This document shows positions 35,262 to 44,231 of a stretch of 64,000 nt of DNA, piece after piece. The DNA comes from Pelagicoccus albus (GTDB lineage Bacteria > Verrucomicrobiota > Verrucomicrobiia > Opitutales > Opitutaceae): assembly GCF_014230145.1 (NCBI RefSeq), contig NZ_JACHVC010000012.1:563001-627000 (forward strand), given 5' to 3'. The notes beneath the pieces are model-generated. The model had not been told where the DNA came from and made no database searches. It was given only the letters and a program-made list of their open reading frames with translations. The stretch's first letter is position 1, and every line of letters starts with the position of its first letter. The position numbers and the translations under genes are program-made.

Positions 35262-35972
35262 ATGATCGCGCCGATTAGTAGCACCAGACTCTCAGGCTTC
35301 AGCACATCTGCTCAAACCCGGAATGGGTCGGGCGAGGCTGAAAACGCTACTTCGTACGAAAAAAAGGCGGAAGAGTCGAAAAACGAGAAAGAGGAATTCG
35401 ATCCGTCCAATCCGCAAAAGCTCGATGAAGCAGAACAAAAGCAGGTCGAAGACCTAAAAAAGCGTGACGCCGAAGTAAGAGCTCACGAACAGGCCCATAT
35501 GGCAGCCGCAGGGAGTCTGGCTATGGGGGGACCAAATTACGTTTTCCAAACCGGTCCCGACGGAAAGCAGTATGCCATCGGTGGCAGCGTAAAAATCGAC
35601 ACCAGTCCGGGAAAAACTCCCGAGGAATCGGCTCGGAAAGCTCAACAAATCAAAGCTGCCGCCCTAGCCCCTTCCGAACCATCTGCTCAAGACCTTAAGG
35701 TAGCAGCTTCAGCAGCGAAACTGGAAGCCGAGTCGGAGGAAAAAGAGGACTCTCCTCAGGATCTTTTCCGCAAAAATAATTCTTCTGGACTAGACGCAAG
35801 CGAGGACGCCAGCGGAGAGATTAGCTCCATTCGGCAAATCTTTGCTCCTTCTTCTACACAAGGCGAAGAAAGCGACGGGCAAGAGCAGCGGCGTAGCCAA
35901 AGCTCAAATGTCTACATGCAGCTTGCAGCCGAGAAATACTCGGCTCGAAAAGGCTTATATACCAACGGCTAA
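35262..35972 (+). CDS. SprA-related putative metalloprotease (CJM1_0395 family)
   Basis: The 236-residue protein has a charged, low-complexity N-terminal half (Glu/Lys-rich, ~20-75). The family's core domain follows: RDAEVRAHEQAHMAAAGSLAMG (HEQAH at ~residues 78-82, an HExxH zinc motif), PNYVFQTGPDGKQYAIGGSV and DTSPGKTPEESARKAQQIKAAALAP. This matches the SprA-related/CJM1_0395 family, predicted metalloproteases often linked to surface structures. No signal peptide is visible. The gene overlaps the convergent DUF4126 gene by 18 bp at the 3' end. Proteolysis has not been shown for the family to my knowledge. Confidence 0.82.
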   Translation: MIAPISSTRLSGFSTSAQTRNGSGEAENATSYEKKAEESKNEKEEFDPSNPQKLDEAEQKQVEDLKKRDAEVRAHEQAHMAAAGSLAMGGPNYVFQTGPDGKQYAIGGSVKIDTSPGKTPEESARKAQQIKAAALAPSEPSAQDLKVAASAAKLEAESEEKEDSPQDLFRKNNSSGLDASEDASGEISSIRQIFAPSSTQGEESDGQEQRRSQSSNVYMQLAAEKYSARKGLYTNG

Positions 35973-37181
35973 ACCCTTTTTCTTCAATGCGGACTTAAAG
36001 GCTGAACGGTACATCCAATGGTTTATGAAGGCCATCAGAGGAAGAGCTAGTCCCCCTAATACAGGTACCAATTGGAGCATGGCCAGGATCAACAACACTA
36101 TGCGCACCAACCATTTAGTCAAAAAACTTTTGCTCCATGGTAAAAAACGACGATAGGGTGCAACTAACTGGATTCGGTAGTAAATGACACCGATTATCAA
36201 ACCAAGGAGAGGTATAAACCCCAAAACCGCCGCCACCATCAAAACCTTGGGCAACCGGCTATCCACAGTCTCGAAATAAGTCTGGTTCAGCGCGGGATCC
36301 GAGAAAAGCACGATCCCATCCTCTTGACATGAGATATCCGCTCCACGCCCCTTCACCTTCTCGCCTGATTTTGGGGAACGCTTCAGCTCAATGAGTCGAA
36401 CTTTCTGAGCCGTGAGATTAGGCTCTTTGCGTTCCAGCATTCCTCCCAGCATTCCAAGAGCAACCGGGCTAGGATTCGGCGCGTCGCATTTCAAGCAAGC
36501 GGTCGAAAAGCAATGGATTCTCGTTCCACAGGAGGGACACTCGATGCGGGCGTCTTCCATTTTGCTCTCGTGCCTCTTGCGAATCAGGAAAAGCACTCCA
36601 AAAACGATGCCGTTCAGCAGCAGAACTGCCGCGGGCAAAGCAAGCAGCATCCAAACCCCGAAGGTGGCCCAAAGCTCTTCGCACCAATTTATGAATTTTC
36701 GCAAGCCCAGCGAATCATCCTCATCCGCCTCACTCAAAATCCCGACTACGCCGTTGCGAGTCATGCTCAGGAAAAATGTCAAACCGCCGGTTAAAGCTGC
36801 GGGGATAGATTCCAAGATACCGGCTTGTGAAATGATGTCTCCAGCTACAGCAGCGTCAGAAGCGCTGAGTAATCCATAGCTGGTAGCCATGGACAGCCCG
36901 GATTTCAAATAGACCAGACCTTCATCCATGAGCTCTCTGAGCTCGGGCGATCGTTCCGCCAACATTTCGGCCAGAGCAAGGGCTCCTAAGCCCAAAACCA
37001 CCGCCGGATGTGTGAACCAAGACGGTGCATTGGCCATTTCTTTGATAAACTCGATGTTCCCGAGCCAAGGAAACGAGCTGCCGTACTTCATAGCGAAGGC
37101 GGCAGCAAATGCGGGCAGAAATGCTCTAGATGCAAAGAAACCGGATAATCCGAATGCGTAGAGGAGACTGTTCAGATCCAT
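35955..37181 (-). CDS. DUF4126 membrane protein with a zinc-ribbon insert
   Basis: The 408-residue protein opens with LYAFGLSGFFASRAFLPAFAAAFAMKYG, the start of the DUF4126 domain, which covers the first ~190 residues with several membrane helices (MATSYGLLSASDAAVAGDI; LTGGLTFFLSMTRNGVVGI). A cytoplasmic loop carries a four-cysteine zinc ribbon, CPSCG...CLKCD (~residues 215-235). Two or three more membrane helices end the protein. The combination suggests a membrane protein with a soluble metal-binding regulatory segment. The function is unknown. Confidence 0.78.
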   Translation of the reverse strand: MDLNSLLYAFGLSGFFASRAFLPAFAAAFAMKYGSSFPWLGNIEFIKEMANAPSWFTHPAVVLGLGALALAEMLAERSPELRELMDEGLVYLKSGLSMATSYGLLSASDAAVAGDIISQAGILESIPAALTGGLTFFLSMTRNGVVGILSEADEDDSLGLRKFINWCEELWATFGVWMLLALPAAVLLLNGIVFGVLFLIRKRHESKMEDARIECPSCGTRIHCFSTACLKCDAPNPSPVALGMLGGMLERKEPNLTAQKVRLIELKRSPKSGEKVKGRGADISCQEDGIVLFSDPALNQTYFETVDSRLPKVLMVAAVLGFIPLLGLIIGVIYYRIQLVAPYRRFLPWSKSFLTKWLVRIVLLILAMLQLVPVLGGLALPLMAFINHWMYRSAFKSALKKKGLAVGI

Positions 37182-37257
37182 ACACCAGAAAAGCTGCCGT
37201 CTCCGCTTCGATTTGCCAGCCGATTTTACAAGCGAATGAGTTGCCGCTCAAACCGTG

Positions 37258-37524
37258 CTAAGCGCGAGCCGAAAGCAAACTGCCCACCTGTGTCTCGGGC
37301 GACAGAAGTCCGCGTTGGTCGTAAGCTCGCTTTTGCGATACCATCCGACTCAGCTTCGCCCTAGCAGCTTTCAGTAAAGTCTCTTCCGAAATGTTAACCG
37401 ATTGCTTGGTTCCAGATTCCGAATTCGAGTCTCGCCGAGTGCCAAAGCCCATTGCCTCCTGATCGAAACCTGAGGCTCGACCATGAGTAATAGAGTTCAC
37501 CATTCTCGCGCTATCGAAGGACAT
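37258..37524 (-). CDS. small hypothetical protein
   Basis: An 88-residue protein from the ATG at 37524; an ATG at 37557 would add 11 residues. It is rich in Ser, Arg and Gly in the first half and helical in the second (SEETLLKAARAKLSRMVSQK). No signal peptide, membrane segment or known domain is visible. It sits between the DUF4126 and SGNH-like genes, all on the minus strand. Coding status is likely but not certain. Confidence 0.5.
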   Translation of the reverse strand: MSFDSARMVNSITHGRASGFDQEAMGFGTRRDSNSESGTKQSVNISEETLLKAARAKLSRMVSQKRAYDQRGLLSPETQVGSLLSARA

Positions 37525-37636
37525 TACGCCTAACTTTCTAGCGCAATTCCTCAACATGACAATAGAGGAGAATGCTCAATTTACCGACTTTTCCTAAAGT
37601 CGATCCTCTAAGAGTATGAAAATGCCCGTGAAAACC

Positions 37637-38224
37637 CTAGCTTTTCGAGATCAAGTCACTCAAACGAGTCGCGATCGCTTTCGCCAAATAGTCGCTTGCG
37701 TGTTGATCAAGCCGGATTCCATCCGGACGCGCCGAATCGCTACGGGCAGCCGCTTTGACGATTCCGTACAGATCGATAATTTGGACTCCAAGCGAACGAG
37801 CGACCGACTTCGCCTCTTCATTATAGAGGGACACAGTCTCATTGTCGTAGCCAAACTCCTCTTCGTCCTCAACGCGTCGCACATCAACTGCTGGGATCGT
37901 TGCCCAAACCGGGGTGGCAGTACTCTGTTCCAAAACGATTTTTAAGGCACAGCGTACATTGCGCGCGTAGACATCGAGCGGTACCACTCGCTCACTATCT
38001 CCAAAACAGATCTTGCGTGTGTCCATGACGCCCGAGGTTAACACCGCGATACTTGGCTGGCGCTTGGGGATCCATTCGCGAACGCCCACCAGAGTGTCGA
38101 CCGAAGTACGGACCGGGTCGGGAGCAAGCCAAAGTTCAGCCTTTTCCTTGAGAAGGGCAGTCAAAACTGGAGTCAAATCCGAACAGATCTGGTCGCCTAT
38201 GAGTACTATGCGTTTCATATTCAT
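37637..38224 (-). CDS. SGNH-hydrolase-fold protein lacking the catalytic Ser and His
   Basis: The 195-residue protein has the SGNH layout: block I VLIGDQICSD at residues 7-16, a middle VLTSGVMDTRK, and the C-terminal PDGIRLDQHASDYLAKAI. In active GDSL/SGNH enzymes block I is GDS and block V is DGxH; here they read GDQ and DGIR, so both nucleophile and base appear replaced. It may be a non-catalytic or binding relative, or an enzyme using other residues. Downstream on the same strand lies the small hypothetical gene. No signal peptide is seen, so a cytoplasmic location is expected. Confidence 0.65.
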   Translation of the reverse strand: MNMKRIVLIGDQICSDLTPVLTALLKEKAELWLAPDPVRTSVDTLVGVREWIPKRQPSIAVLTSGVMDTRKICFGDSERVVPLDVYARNVRCALKIVLEQSTATPVWATIPAVDVRRVEDEEEFGYDNETVSLYNEEAKSVARSLGVQIIDLYGIVKAAARSDSARPDGIRLDQHASDYLAKAIATRLSDLISKS

Positions 38225-38302
38225 TAACTTAGAGGAGCCTATTCCCTAGCGCTTTCGCGTCTATCGTTCAACTCAACTAATACACGTATTGCGTGATAAC
38301 AG

Positions 38303-41164
38303 TTAATCTTTTTGCAAACCGTCAACGGCTCCCTCCACCACGAGCCTGATCGAATCGAGTCGCAGGCTAGATTCTCCTACCGCATTGCGAACTCCTTCCA
38401 ACTCTTCCTTAGCTGCATCGATCTCCTCTTGCCTGACGTTATCATTGATCTTCTGCAGATCCTCGAGACGGTCTATTTCTCCCTGCAGAACCTTTTTCGC
38501 TTTGGATTTCGCAGTACTGATCAGCTTACCCGCCTTTTTCTTAGCAATGTCTTCCGCCCCTCCAATCATGGCTTCCAGAAACTCCCGATTGAATCCCGGG
38601 CGTTCGAGAAATCGATTGATATCTCCCGGTTCAAGGTTCTCCTCGGCCCATTCGAAATCTCGCTCATCCGACAAATCGTTTCCACGGATATCCACAATCA
38701 CGCGGACCGGCGTGGGGGAAAGGAATCGATCTACATGCAAATTCGACAGGGCAATGGTCTCCAGCATGAATATAGCCTCCAAGCTCAAACCTGGCTCATC
38801 ACTCTCTAGTAATGAAAATGCCGATACACCCTTTTCGGATGTCACCAGCAAATCTATCGCGTCGCCCACCAAAGAATGGTCGGGAGTGATAAAGGTAATA
38901 TCCTCACGAGAAATCGCTCTTTGACGTTCAAAGGTTGCCAAGGCTCCCTCGGGCGGGAGAGAGGGAAACGACTCCACAAAGGCGTGAGAAGGATCAAGGA
39001 TGACATCCCCATCCTCTTGTTCATCCACGCGAACTCCAAAGAACTCCAACAAATCGTAGAGGAAACCTTTCAATTCGGAATCCGACTCCGCTTCCTTTAC
39101 TCGGCGTATCACGTCATTCGCTACCTCGGAATCGAAAGAGTTGAGTTCAAGCAGCCTATCGCGACCTTTTTTCAATTGGAGTGACAGCTCCTCGCGAAAG
39201 GCTTGAGTCTCTTGGACAAACGCTTCCAATTCATCTCTAGAGCCATTGCGACTACATCCGTATTCAACGGCTAATGACACGAGACGGTCTGCGAATCGAG
39301 CCATGTACTCGGACCCTCCATGCACGCAGGTCTCAAACGCATCTAGCCCCTGATGGCACCACTCTGCGATACACTCTTGAGGAGAAGCGACAACATAGGG
39401 TACATGAATTTGGATCGTACTCGTTTGTCCAATACGATCGAGTCTTCCGATACGCTGTTCCAGCAAACCAGGATTAATGGGCAGATCGAAAAGCACCAAG
39501 TGGTGAGCAAACTGAAAATTGCGGCCCTCACTACCAATTTCAGAGCATATCAAAATCTGGGCGCCGTCCTCCTCCGCGAACCAGGCCGCGTTACGGTCAC
39601 GTTGCACCAACTGCAGCTCCTCGTGGAAAAGAGCGATGTTGATATTCAAGCTTTCCCTCAGGGCTGCCTCTAGGGCGATGGCTTTCTGACGCGATTTACA
39701 AATCAGCAGAGTTTTAACGCCCTTTCGCGCTTTCAGGAAGGAGACCAGCCAAGACAAACGAGGATCACCCTTGAAGTTGTAGCGGATTCCAGATTCCGAG
39801 TTGGTCGACTCAGCCTCGAGCTCGCGTACTAGCTTGGCCATCAAAGTGGCATCCTCATGACCTTCTAGAGGAGCTGGACAATACATGCGCTTCGGGAAGC
39901 CTTTCATATTTGCCCGCGTATTTCGGAATACAACTCGCCCCGTGCCATGTTCATCGAGCAAAGAGCGAATCAGCGACTTTCGAGCTTCAGGCTTACCTGT
40001 CTCCAAATCTCGGAGACGCGCCTTCAGTCCTTCAGGATCACGGTCGAAAATAGATTTTAAAGCCTCGCCATCCTCAGCAGTCAGTGTCTCTTCATCGATG
40101 ATCTTTCCTGCAATTTCAGCGACCTTTTCGAACTCCTTCATTTCCTTTTGGAAAGTATCGAGATCTGAATACCGATCCGGATCGAGAAGTCGGAGACGAG
40201 CGAAATGGCCCGCCACTCCTAGTTGAGTCGGTGTAGCGGTCAGCAACAACAAGCCCGGGCTTCGCTCACCCAAGGACTCTACCAGGGCGTACTCAGGACT
40301 CGTTTCTTCCGGGGACCATTCCAGGTGATGAGCTTCGTCCACCACTACAAGATCCCAACCGGCGTCGATCGCTTGAGCGCTACGAACTTCGCTATTGGCC
40401 AAATAGTCGACACTACAAAGCACCAGCTGCTCGTCCAAAAATGGATTTTCGCCTTCGTTGCTCGCTTCCAACGCACGGCAACGTTCTTCGTCAAAGATGC
40501 CAAACCAAAGCCCAAACCTGCGCAGCAACTCCACGAACCACTGATGCACCAAGGCCTCCGGAACCAGAATCAAAGCCCGCTGAGCACGCCCCACCGCTCT
40601 GAGTCGTTGTAGGATTAAACAGGCCTCGATGGTCTTTCCCAAGCCAACTTCGTCGGACAGCAAAACTCTCGGCAATTGCCGCGATGAAACCTCCTTCAGG
40701 ATGTAGTACTGATGCGGAATCAGATCCAAGCGGCCGCCAAAAAATCCTCTCAGCTCTGCTCCCCTCAAATCGGATTGCATCGATAGAGCTCTGTAGCGCA
40801 AAGCGAATACCTCGTCATCATCCACCTGTCCTGCCATCAGCCGATCCTGAGGATGGCTGAAATTTCCGGCCGCGACTAAGTCAGACTCTAGCAAGCTCTG
40901 CCCTTCACCCAAATAAACGATGAGTCCATCTTTCTCATCGAGTTCCTCCACTGTAAAAGAAGCGCCGGACTTTCCGTTAACTCGCTCACCCACGCGAAAA
41001 GATACTCGCTTGAGGACCGCTGCGCCTGCGGCGTAGATCCGGCGTTCTCCGGTGGCGGGAAACCCCAAGGTGATCCTGTAACCATCAACCTCCTCGACTA
41101 TACCAAGCCCCAACTCAGGCTCTGGCTCGCTCACAAATCGCTGTCCTACTGCGTACTTAATCAT
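38303..41164 (-). CDS. rapA: RapA-like SNF2-family ATPase, RNA polymerase recycling factor
   Basis: From the ATG at 41164 the protein has about 953 residues and begins MIKYAVGQRFVSEPEPELGLG, which aligns with the start of E. coli RapA; the frame is open to 41326 but that extension looks non-native. Two Tudor-like domains (~1-110) precede SNF2 motifs: LLSDEVGLGKTIEACLIL (motif I), VVVDEAHHLEW (DEAH), LLLTATPTQLG (III), ICSEIGSEGRNFQFAHHLVLFDLP (V) and QRIGRLDRIGQ (VI). RapA binds core RNA polymerase and reactivates stalled or post-termination complexes by ATP-driven translocation. The C-terminal part (~800-950) is a coiled coil. It is divergent from cheV. Confidence 0.92.
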   Translation of the reverse strand: MIKYAVGQRFVSEPEPELGLGIVEEVDGYRITLGFPATGERRIYAAGAAVLKRVSFRVGERVNGKSGASFTVEELDEKDGLIVYLGEGQSLLESDLVAAGNFSHPQDRLMAGQVDDDEVFALRYRALSMQSDLRGAELRGFFGGRLDLIPHQYYILKEVSSRQLPRVLLSDEVGLGKTIEACLILQRLRAVGRAQRALILVPEALVHQWFVELLRRFGLWFGIFDEERCRALEASNEGENPFLDEQLVLCSVDYLANSEVRSAQAIDAGWDLVVVDEAHHLEWSPEETSPEYALVESLGERSPGLLLLTATPTQLGVAGHFARLRLLDPDRYSDLDTFQKEMKEFEKVAEIAGKIIDEETLTAEDGEALKSIFDRDPEGLKARLRDLETGKPEARKSLIRSLLDEHGTGRVVFRNTRANMKGFPKRMYCPAPLEGHEDATLMAKLVRELEAESTNSESGIRYNFKGDPRLSWLVSFLKARKGVKTLLICKSRQKAIALEAALRESLNINIALFHEELQLVQRDRNAAWFAEEDGAQILICSEIGSEGRNFQFAHHLVLFDLPINPGLLEQRIGRLDRIGQTSTIQIHVPYVVASPQECIAEWCHQGLDAFETCVHGGSEYMARFADRLVSLAVEYGCSRNGSRDELEAFVQETQAFREELSLQLKKGRDRLLELNSFDSEVANDVIRRVKEAESDSELKGFLYDLLEFFGVRVDEQEDGDVILDPSHAFVESFPSLPPEGALATFERQRAISREDITFITPDHSLVGDAIDLLVTSEKGVSAFSLLESDEPGLSLEAIFMLETIALSNLHVDRFLSPTPVRVIVDIRGNDLSDERDFEWAEENLEPGDINRFLERPGFNREFLEAMIGGAEDIAKKKAGKLISTAKSKAKKVLQGEIDRLEDLQKINDNVRQEEIDAAKEELEGVRNAVGESSLRLDSIRLVVEGAVDGLQKD

Positions 41165-41348
41165 TCGGAGACAGATCTTGGGTAAATGCGGCAAAAAATC
41201 TACGAGAAAGGACGGCCAATCTGAGTTGGCGAATATTTCCTCAATAGCGCGGAGATGGCCCGTCTCGATTTTAGGGCTAAAATTTCGGATATCTTTGCCG
41301 ATGATCGATAGGTATTTTCTCCCCACCCCCTTACCTACCTGAAAGCAA

Positions 41349-42305
41349 ATGACTCAAAACGCAGCGACGCGTGATTCGATCCTCCTCGAGTCCGGTACCA
41401 ACGAAGTCGAATTCATCGAGTTTTTCCTGGGCGGAATAAGTCACGGAATTAACGTTTCTAAAGTGCAACGCGTCATGGCTCGCAGCAGCGTGAAGGTCAC
41501 AGGCGTCGCCCAAGCGCCCTACGGGACCATTGGTATGATTCATATTCAAGATGAGCCCATAATGCTGATGGATTTGAAGTCGGTTCTGGGCATCCCCTTC
41601 GATCCAGAGAGTCTAAACCTAGATCGCCAACTGATCCTAGTCACATCGTTCAACAAGCAAACAACTGCCTTCCTGATCGACGGAATCTCCAAAATTCACC
41701 GCACCTCTTGGGAATTCTTCGAACCTCTCAGCCAGAGCGCTACCGGCTACAACGGCAACTCCTACTCAACTGGAACAGTCACTATCGATGAGAACATCAT
41801 CGTCATCCTGGACCTCGAGCAGCTCATGCTGAGCCTCTTCCCGTCAACTCATGGGGCTTACACCACGGAAGACTTGGTCGAATGCAAGGAGGAGAGAACA
41901 GCGATCCGGATTCTCTATGCAGAGGATTCGAAGATGGTCCGCACCATAACAGAGGATATTCTCAAACAATCCGGCTATATTCAGATCGAATCATTTTCAA
42001 ACGGGGAGGAAGCATACTCGCATCTCTTGAAAAGAATTTCAGAAGGCGGACCCCCCTCTCCCTACGATCTGGTTCTAACCGATATCGAAATGCCCCAAAT
42101 GGATGGCTTGACCCTCTGCAAGCGGGTTAAATCGGAAGCATGCCCCGATTCGCCTCCCAAGGTCATCGTCTACTCATCTTTGATAAACAAGGAGATGTCC
42201 CTGAAGTGCGCTTCCGTCGGAGCAGATGCTCAACTGGCGAAGCCAGACGTGGCACAGATCGTAGAGCTCATCGACTCCCTCTGCTTGCCAACTTCGCTCA
42301 ACTAA
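41349..42305 (+). CDS. cheV: CheV chemotaxis coupling protein with receiver domain
   Basis: The 318-residue protein pairs a CheW domain (~residues 15-160; VEFIEFFLGGISHGINVSKV; LMDLKSVLGIPF; VTIDENIIVILDLEQLM) with a C-terminal receiver domain (~185-315). The receiver shows ILYAEDSKMV (acidic pocket), VLTDIEMPQMDG (phospho-Asp in LTDIEMP), VYSSLINKEM and the KPD lysine. CheV links receptors to CheA and tunes adaptation through phosphorylation. No cheA, cheW or receptor gene is in the window, so it must join a set encoded elsewhere. Its stop overlaps the convergent gene by 4 bp. Confidence 0.95.
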   Translation: MTQNAATRDSILLESGTNEVEFIEFFLGGISHGINVSKVQRVMARSSVKVTGVAQAPYGTIGMIHIQDEPIMLMDLKSVLGIPFDPESLNLDRQLILVTSFNKQTTAFLIDGISKIHRTSWEFFEPLSQSATGYNGNSYSTGTVTIDENIIVILDLEQLMLSLFPSTHGAYTTEDLVECKEERTAIRILYAEDSKMVRTITEDILKQSGYIQIESFSNGEEAYSHLLKRISEGGPPSPYDLVLTDIEMPQMDGLTLCKRVKSEACPDSPPKVIVYSSLINKEMSLKCASVGADAQLAKPDVAQIVELIDSLCLPTSLN

Positions 42306-43294
42306 GAAGCGTTGGGGCCCACTACCTTGCGAGTGGCGTAATCCCAGAAGAAGGGCGACTCGGCATCGATCTTCGTTCCTCCCCACCAACGTTCAGGAAA
42401 GGATCCACTAAGGTAATTGCTTCGGCCTTCCAGAACCGCCAAGCCGCGCTCCGTCAAATCAAGCCTCTGGGCTTCAAAAGCTTCGAAGGCCAAATCCCTA
42501 GGAGGACACAAAAACGCAGCACCACTTTCCAGGCTCAAGAGCGGCTCGGGCTCAGAACACAAAGCATCCAGAATCTGCCAAAACTCCCAGTCTATGCGAA
42601 ATACGTTCTTTTCCGTCCTCTCAACCTCAGACCTCAAGGAACGCGGATCTCGAATCCCAAGGCGAACCGCGTCGAGTACCTGCATTTGACTGATGGAAAG
42701 CCCATTTTCTAGGCTGGGCAGCTCTTGAAGCCACCGCTCCAAAGCAGTTGCCAGACTACTCAGTTCCGCCGACCTCGCTCGATCCATCGCGTCTTCGACT
42801 TGCTTAGGATCGCAGCCAGCTATCGCATCCCACGTGATGGCGTAGACGGCATGCATGTTAGCCGGAATCCGCTCCGCAGTCTTAACAATTTCCAGCAGGG
42901 CGCCTTCTGAAAAAACCGATAGATCCCCGTCGACCTGCACCAAATGCCCCTTTGCTTGCTCCGCGATCGGGCGTTCGCTCAACCAACCGAGTATTTGGGA
43001 AAGGCCAAACTGGTCGGCCAGAGAACCTCCAAACAAAAGATAAACCTTGTCCTCAGACGCAAAGCCTTGCTGCAAATCCGCGTGGCGCAACTTGAAGTCC
43101 TCTTCCACCACGTTGTCCTCATCCCAATGGGAAGCAGCGTAGGCAAATGACCTCGCGCTTGCGAAGGCATCCAGATCGTTACCCGATACCAGACGTCCAA
43201 ATGTCAGCGGGTCTTGCCAAGCGATGGCCTTTACTCGGGCATCCGCCCTTTCCAAAGCATTGGCTGTAGCTACGTCGTTTGTAAAAATGAGCAT
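42302..43294 (-). CDS. DUF1835-like protein of unknown function
   Basis: The 330-residue protein starts MLIFTNDVATANALERADAR and AIAWQDPLTFGRLV. This echoes the N-terminal 'GD..A..L' and 'W.D.L..G' pattern of DUF1835 proteins. A middle VYLLFGGSLADQFGLSQIL segment and a C-terminal helical part (ISQMQVLDAVRLGIRD) follow, ending in GRSNYLSGSFPERWWGGT. No membrane segment or catalytic motif is evident. The annotation rests on the N-terminus only. It lies between cheV and a CheX-like gene but shares no clear link with them. Confidence 0.7.
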   Translation of the reverse strand: MLIFTNDVATANALERADARVKAIAWQDPLTFGRLVSGNDLDAFASARSFAYAASHWDEDNVVEEDFKLRHADLQQGFASEDKVYLLFGGSLADQFGLSQILGWLSERPIAEQAKGHLVQVDGDLSVFSEGALLEIVKTAERIPANMHAVYAITWDAIAGCDPKQVEDAMDRARSAELSSLATALERWLQELPSLENGLSISQMQVLDAVRLGIRDPRSLRSEVERTEKNVFRIDWEFWQILDALCSEPEPLLSLESGAAFLCPPRDLAFEAFEAQRLDLTERGLAVLEGRSNYLSGSFPERWWGGTKIDAESPFFWDYATRKVVGPNAS

Positions 43295-43394
43295 CTAGTG
43301 GGGCTATAGGTGATTCGATTAACCCGAGTCGTCAAACGAGATTTGGACTCCAAAGGAGCTCAGAAGACTGGCGACACACCCATGCGGGTCGAAA

Positions 43395-43916
43395 TCACTC
43401 GCAACAAAAGTCTATCATGAGCTCAGATCCAAGCCCTTCGAAATGATACTGCCGACGAAAACTCATCGTAGAAGTATCAACTTTCATGCGGCGGTTCTTC
43501 AGTACTTTCGGAGTCGTAAGAGCCAGATTCGGATACCACTTGGTCAGCCCTCCCTTGACTAGGCCTACAAGCATATTGCCGAGTTCGCCCAAAGAGTCCT
43601 GCAGAGCTTCCTCTGAATCGCCCTCCAGCCAATCCAAGCTAGGCACGTCAAACAGCTTCATGGCGAAATGCTCGGCCGCTTCCTTAGGAAGGACCAACAT
43701 GACCTTGCCTTTAGCGTCGCCGACCCAATTGACCACGATCGCGTAAAGCCCTTTGGAAATGGGTAGCTTCGCCAATATGTCACCAGACGGGTTCTCCATG
43801 AGACAGGCTCTGGAAAGCCAGGTCACTGTTTCATTTATCATGGAATCGAATACAGTAACCACTGCTTCGCGAGCGAGGTTGTCCAATCGTTCGGTAGGAA
43901 CTTCTTGAGCGGGCAT
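43395..43916 (-). CDS. CheX-like chemotaxis phosphatase-family protein
   Basis: From the ATG at 43916 the protein has about 173 residues; the frame upstream to 43988 (LIVLLSVELTFVHS) is probably not translated. It shows the CheX/CheC fold: AVVTVFDSMINETVTWLS, GKVMLVLPKEAAEHFAMKLF, and EEALQDSLGELGNMLVGLVKG with the ELGN motif whose Glu and Asn catalyse CheY-P dephosphorylation. It probably removes phosphate from a response regulator such as CheV's receiver or a CheY. A second member lies at 50021-50542. The divergent HDOD gene starts 315 bp away. Confidence 0.8.
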   Translation of the reverse strand: MPAQEVPTERLDNLAREAVVTVFDSMINETVTWLSRACLMENPSGDILAKLPISKGLYAIVVNWVGDAKGKVMLVLPKEAAEHFAMKLFDVPSLDWLEGDSEEALQDSLGELGNMLVGLVKGGLTKWYPNLALTTPKVLKNRRMKVDTSTMSFRRQYHFEGLGSELMIDFCCE

Positions 43917-44078
43917 ATACGTGTCTTGGTGGATGGAGTGAACAAATGTGAGTTCAACAGATAAGAGGACAATTAACCCAATCGTCATTTTATAAGTAAT
44001 CCTAAGCCTCTTTATCTGAATCCTTGCGTAGGGTCCTTCAGAAATTCCTCGCTCAGGTCATCATAAACACCCCAGCGC

Positions 44079-44154
44079 CCTTCGGCGGTATACTATTTCA
44101 TTATGATGCAATTTTGCGGAAATAGCTTAATATAAAGCCTCATCCTGCCGAAGG
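44079..44154. other. nested inverted repeats in the CheX-like/HDOD intergenic region
   Basis: An outer 10-bp stem (44079-44088 with 44145-44154, one G-U pair, core CCTTCGGC/GCCGAAGG) encloses an inner 7-bp perfect stem CTATTTC/GAAATAG (44093-44099 with 44119-44125). It lies in the 315-bp gap between the starts of two divergent signalling genes. It could be a structured 5' leader or a pair of operators. It matches no riboswitch I know. Confidence 0.4.
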
Positions 44155-44231
44155 AATAGGACGACACCTACTTCTCTCTACCTCTTTGTACATTTCGGTA
44201 AAAGCATCCATTTGCACCAACCCTCCAGATT

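Noticed and set aside
41165-41326. N-terminal extension of RapA to 41326
   Set aside because: The extension has no RapA resemblance, while the ATG at 41164 aligns with the known RapA N-terminus.
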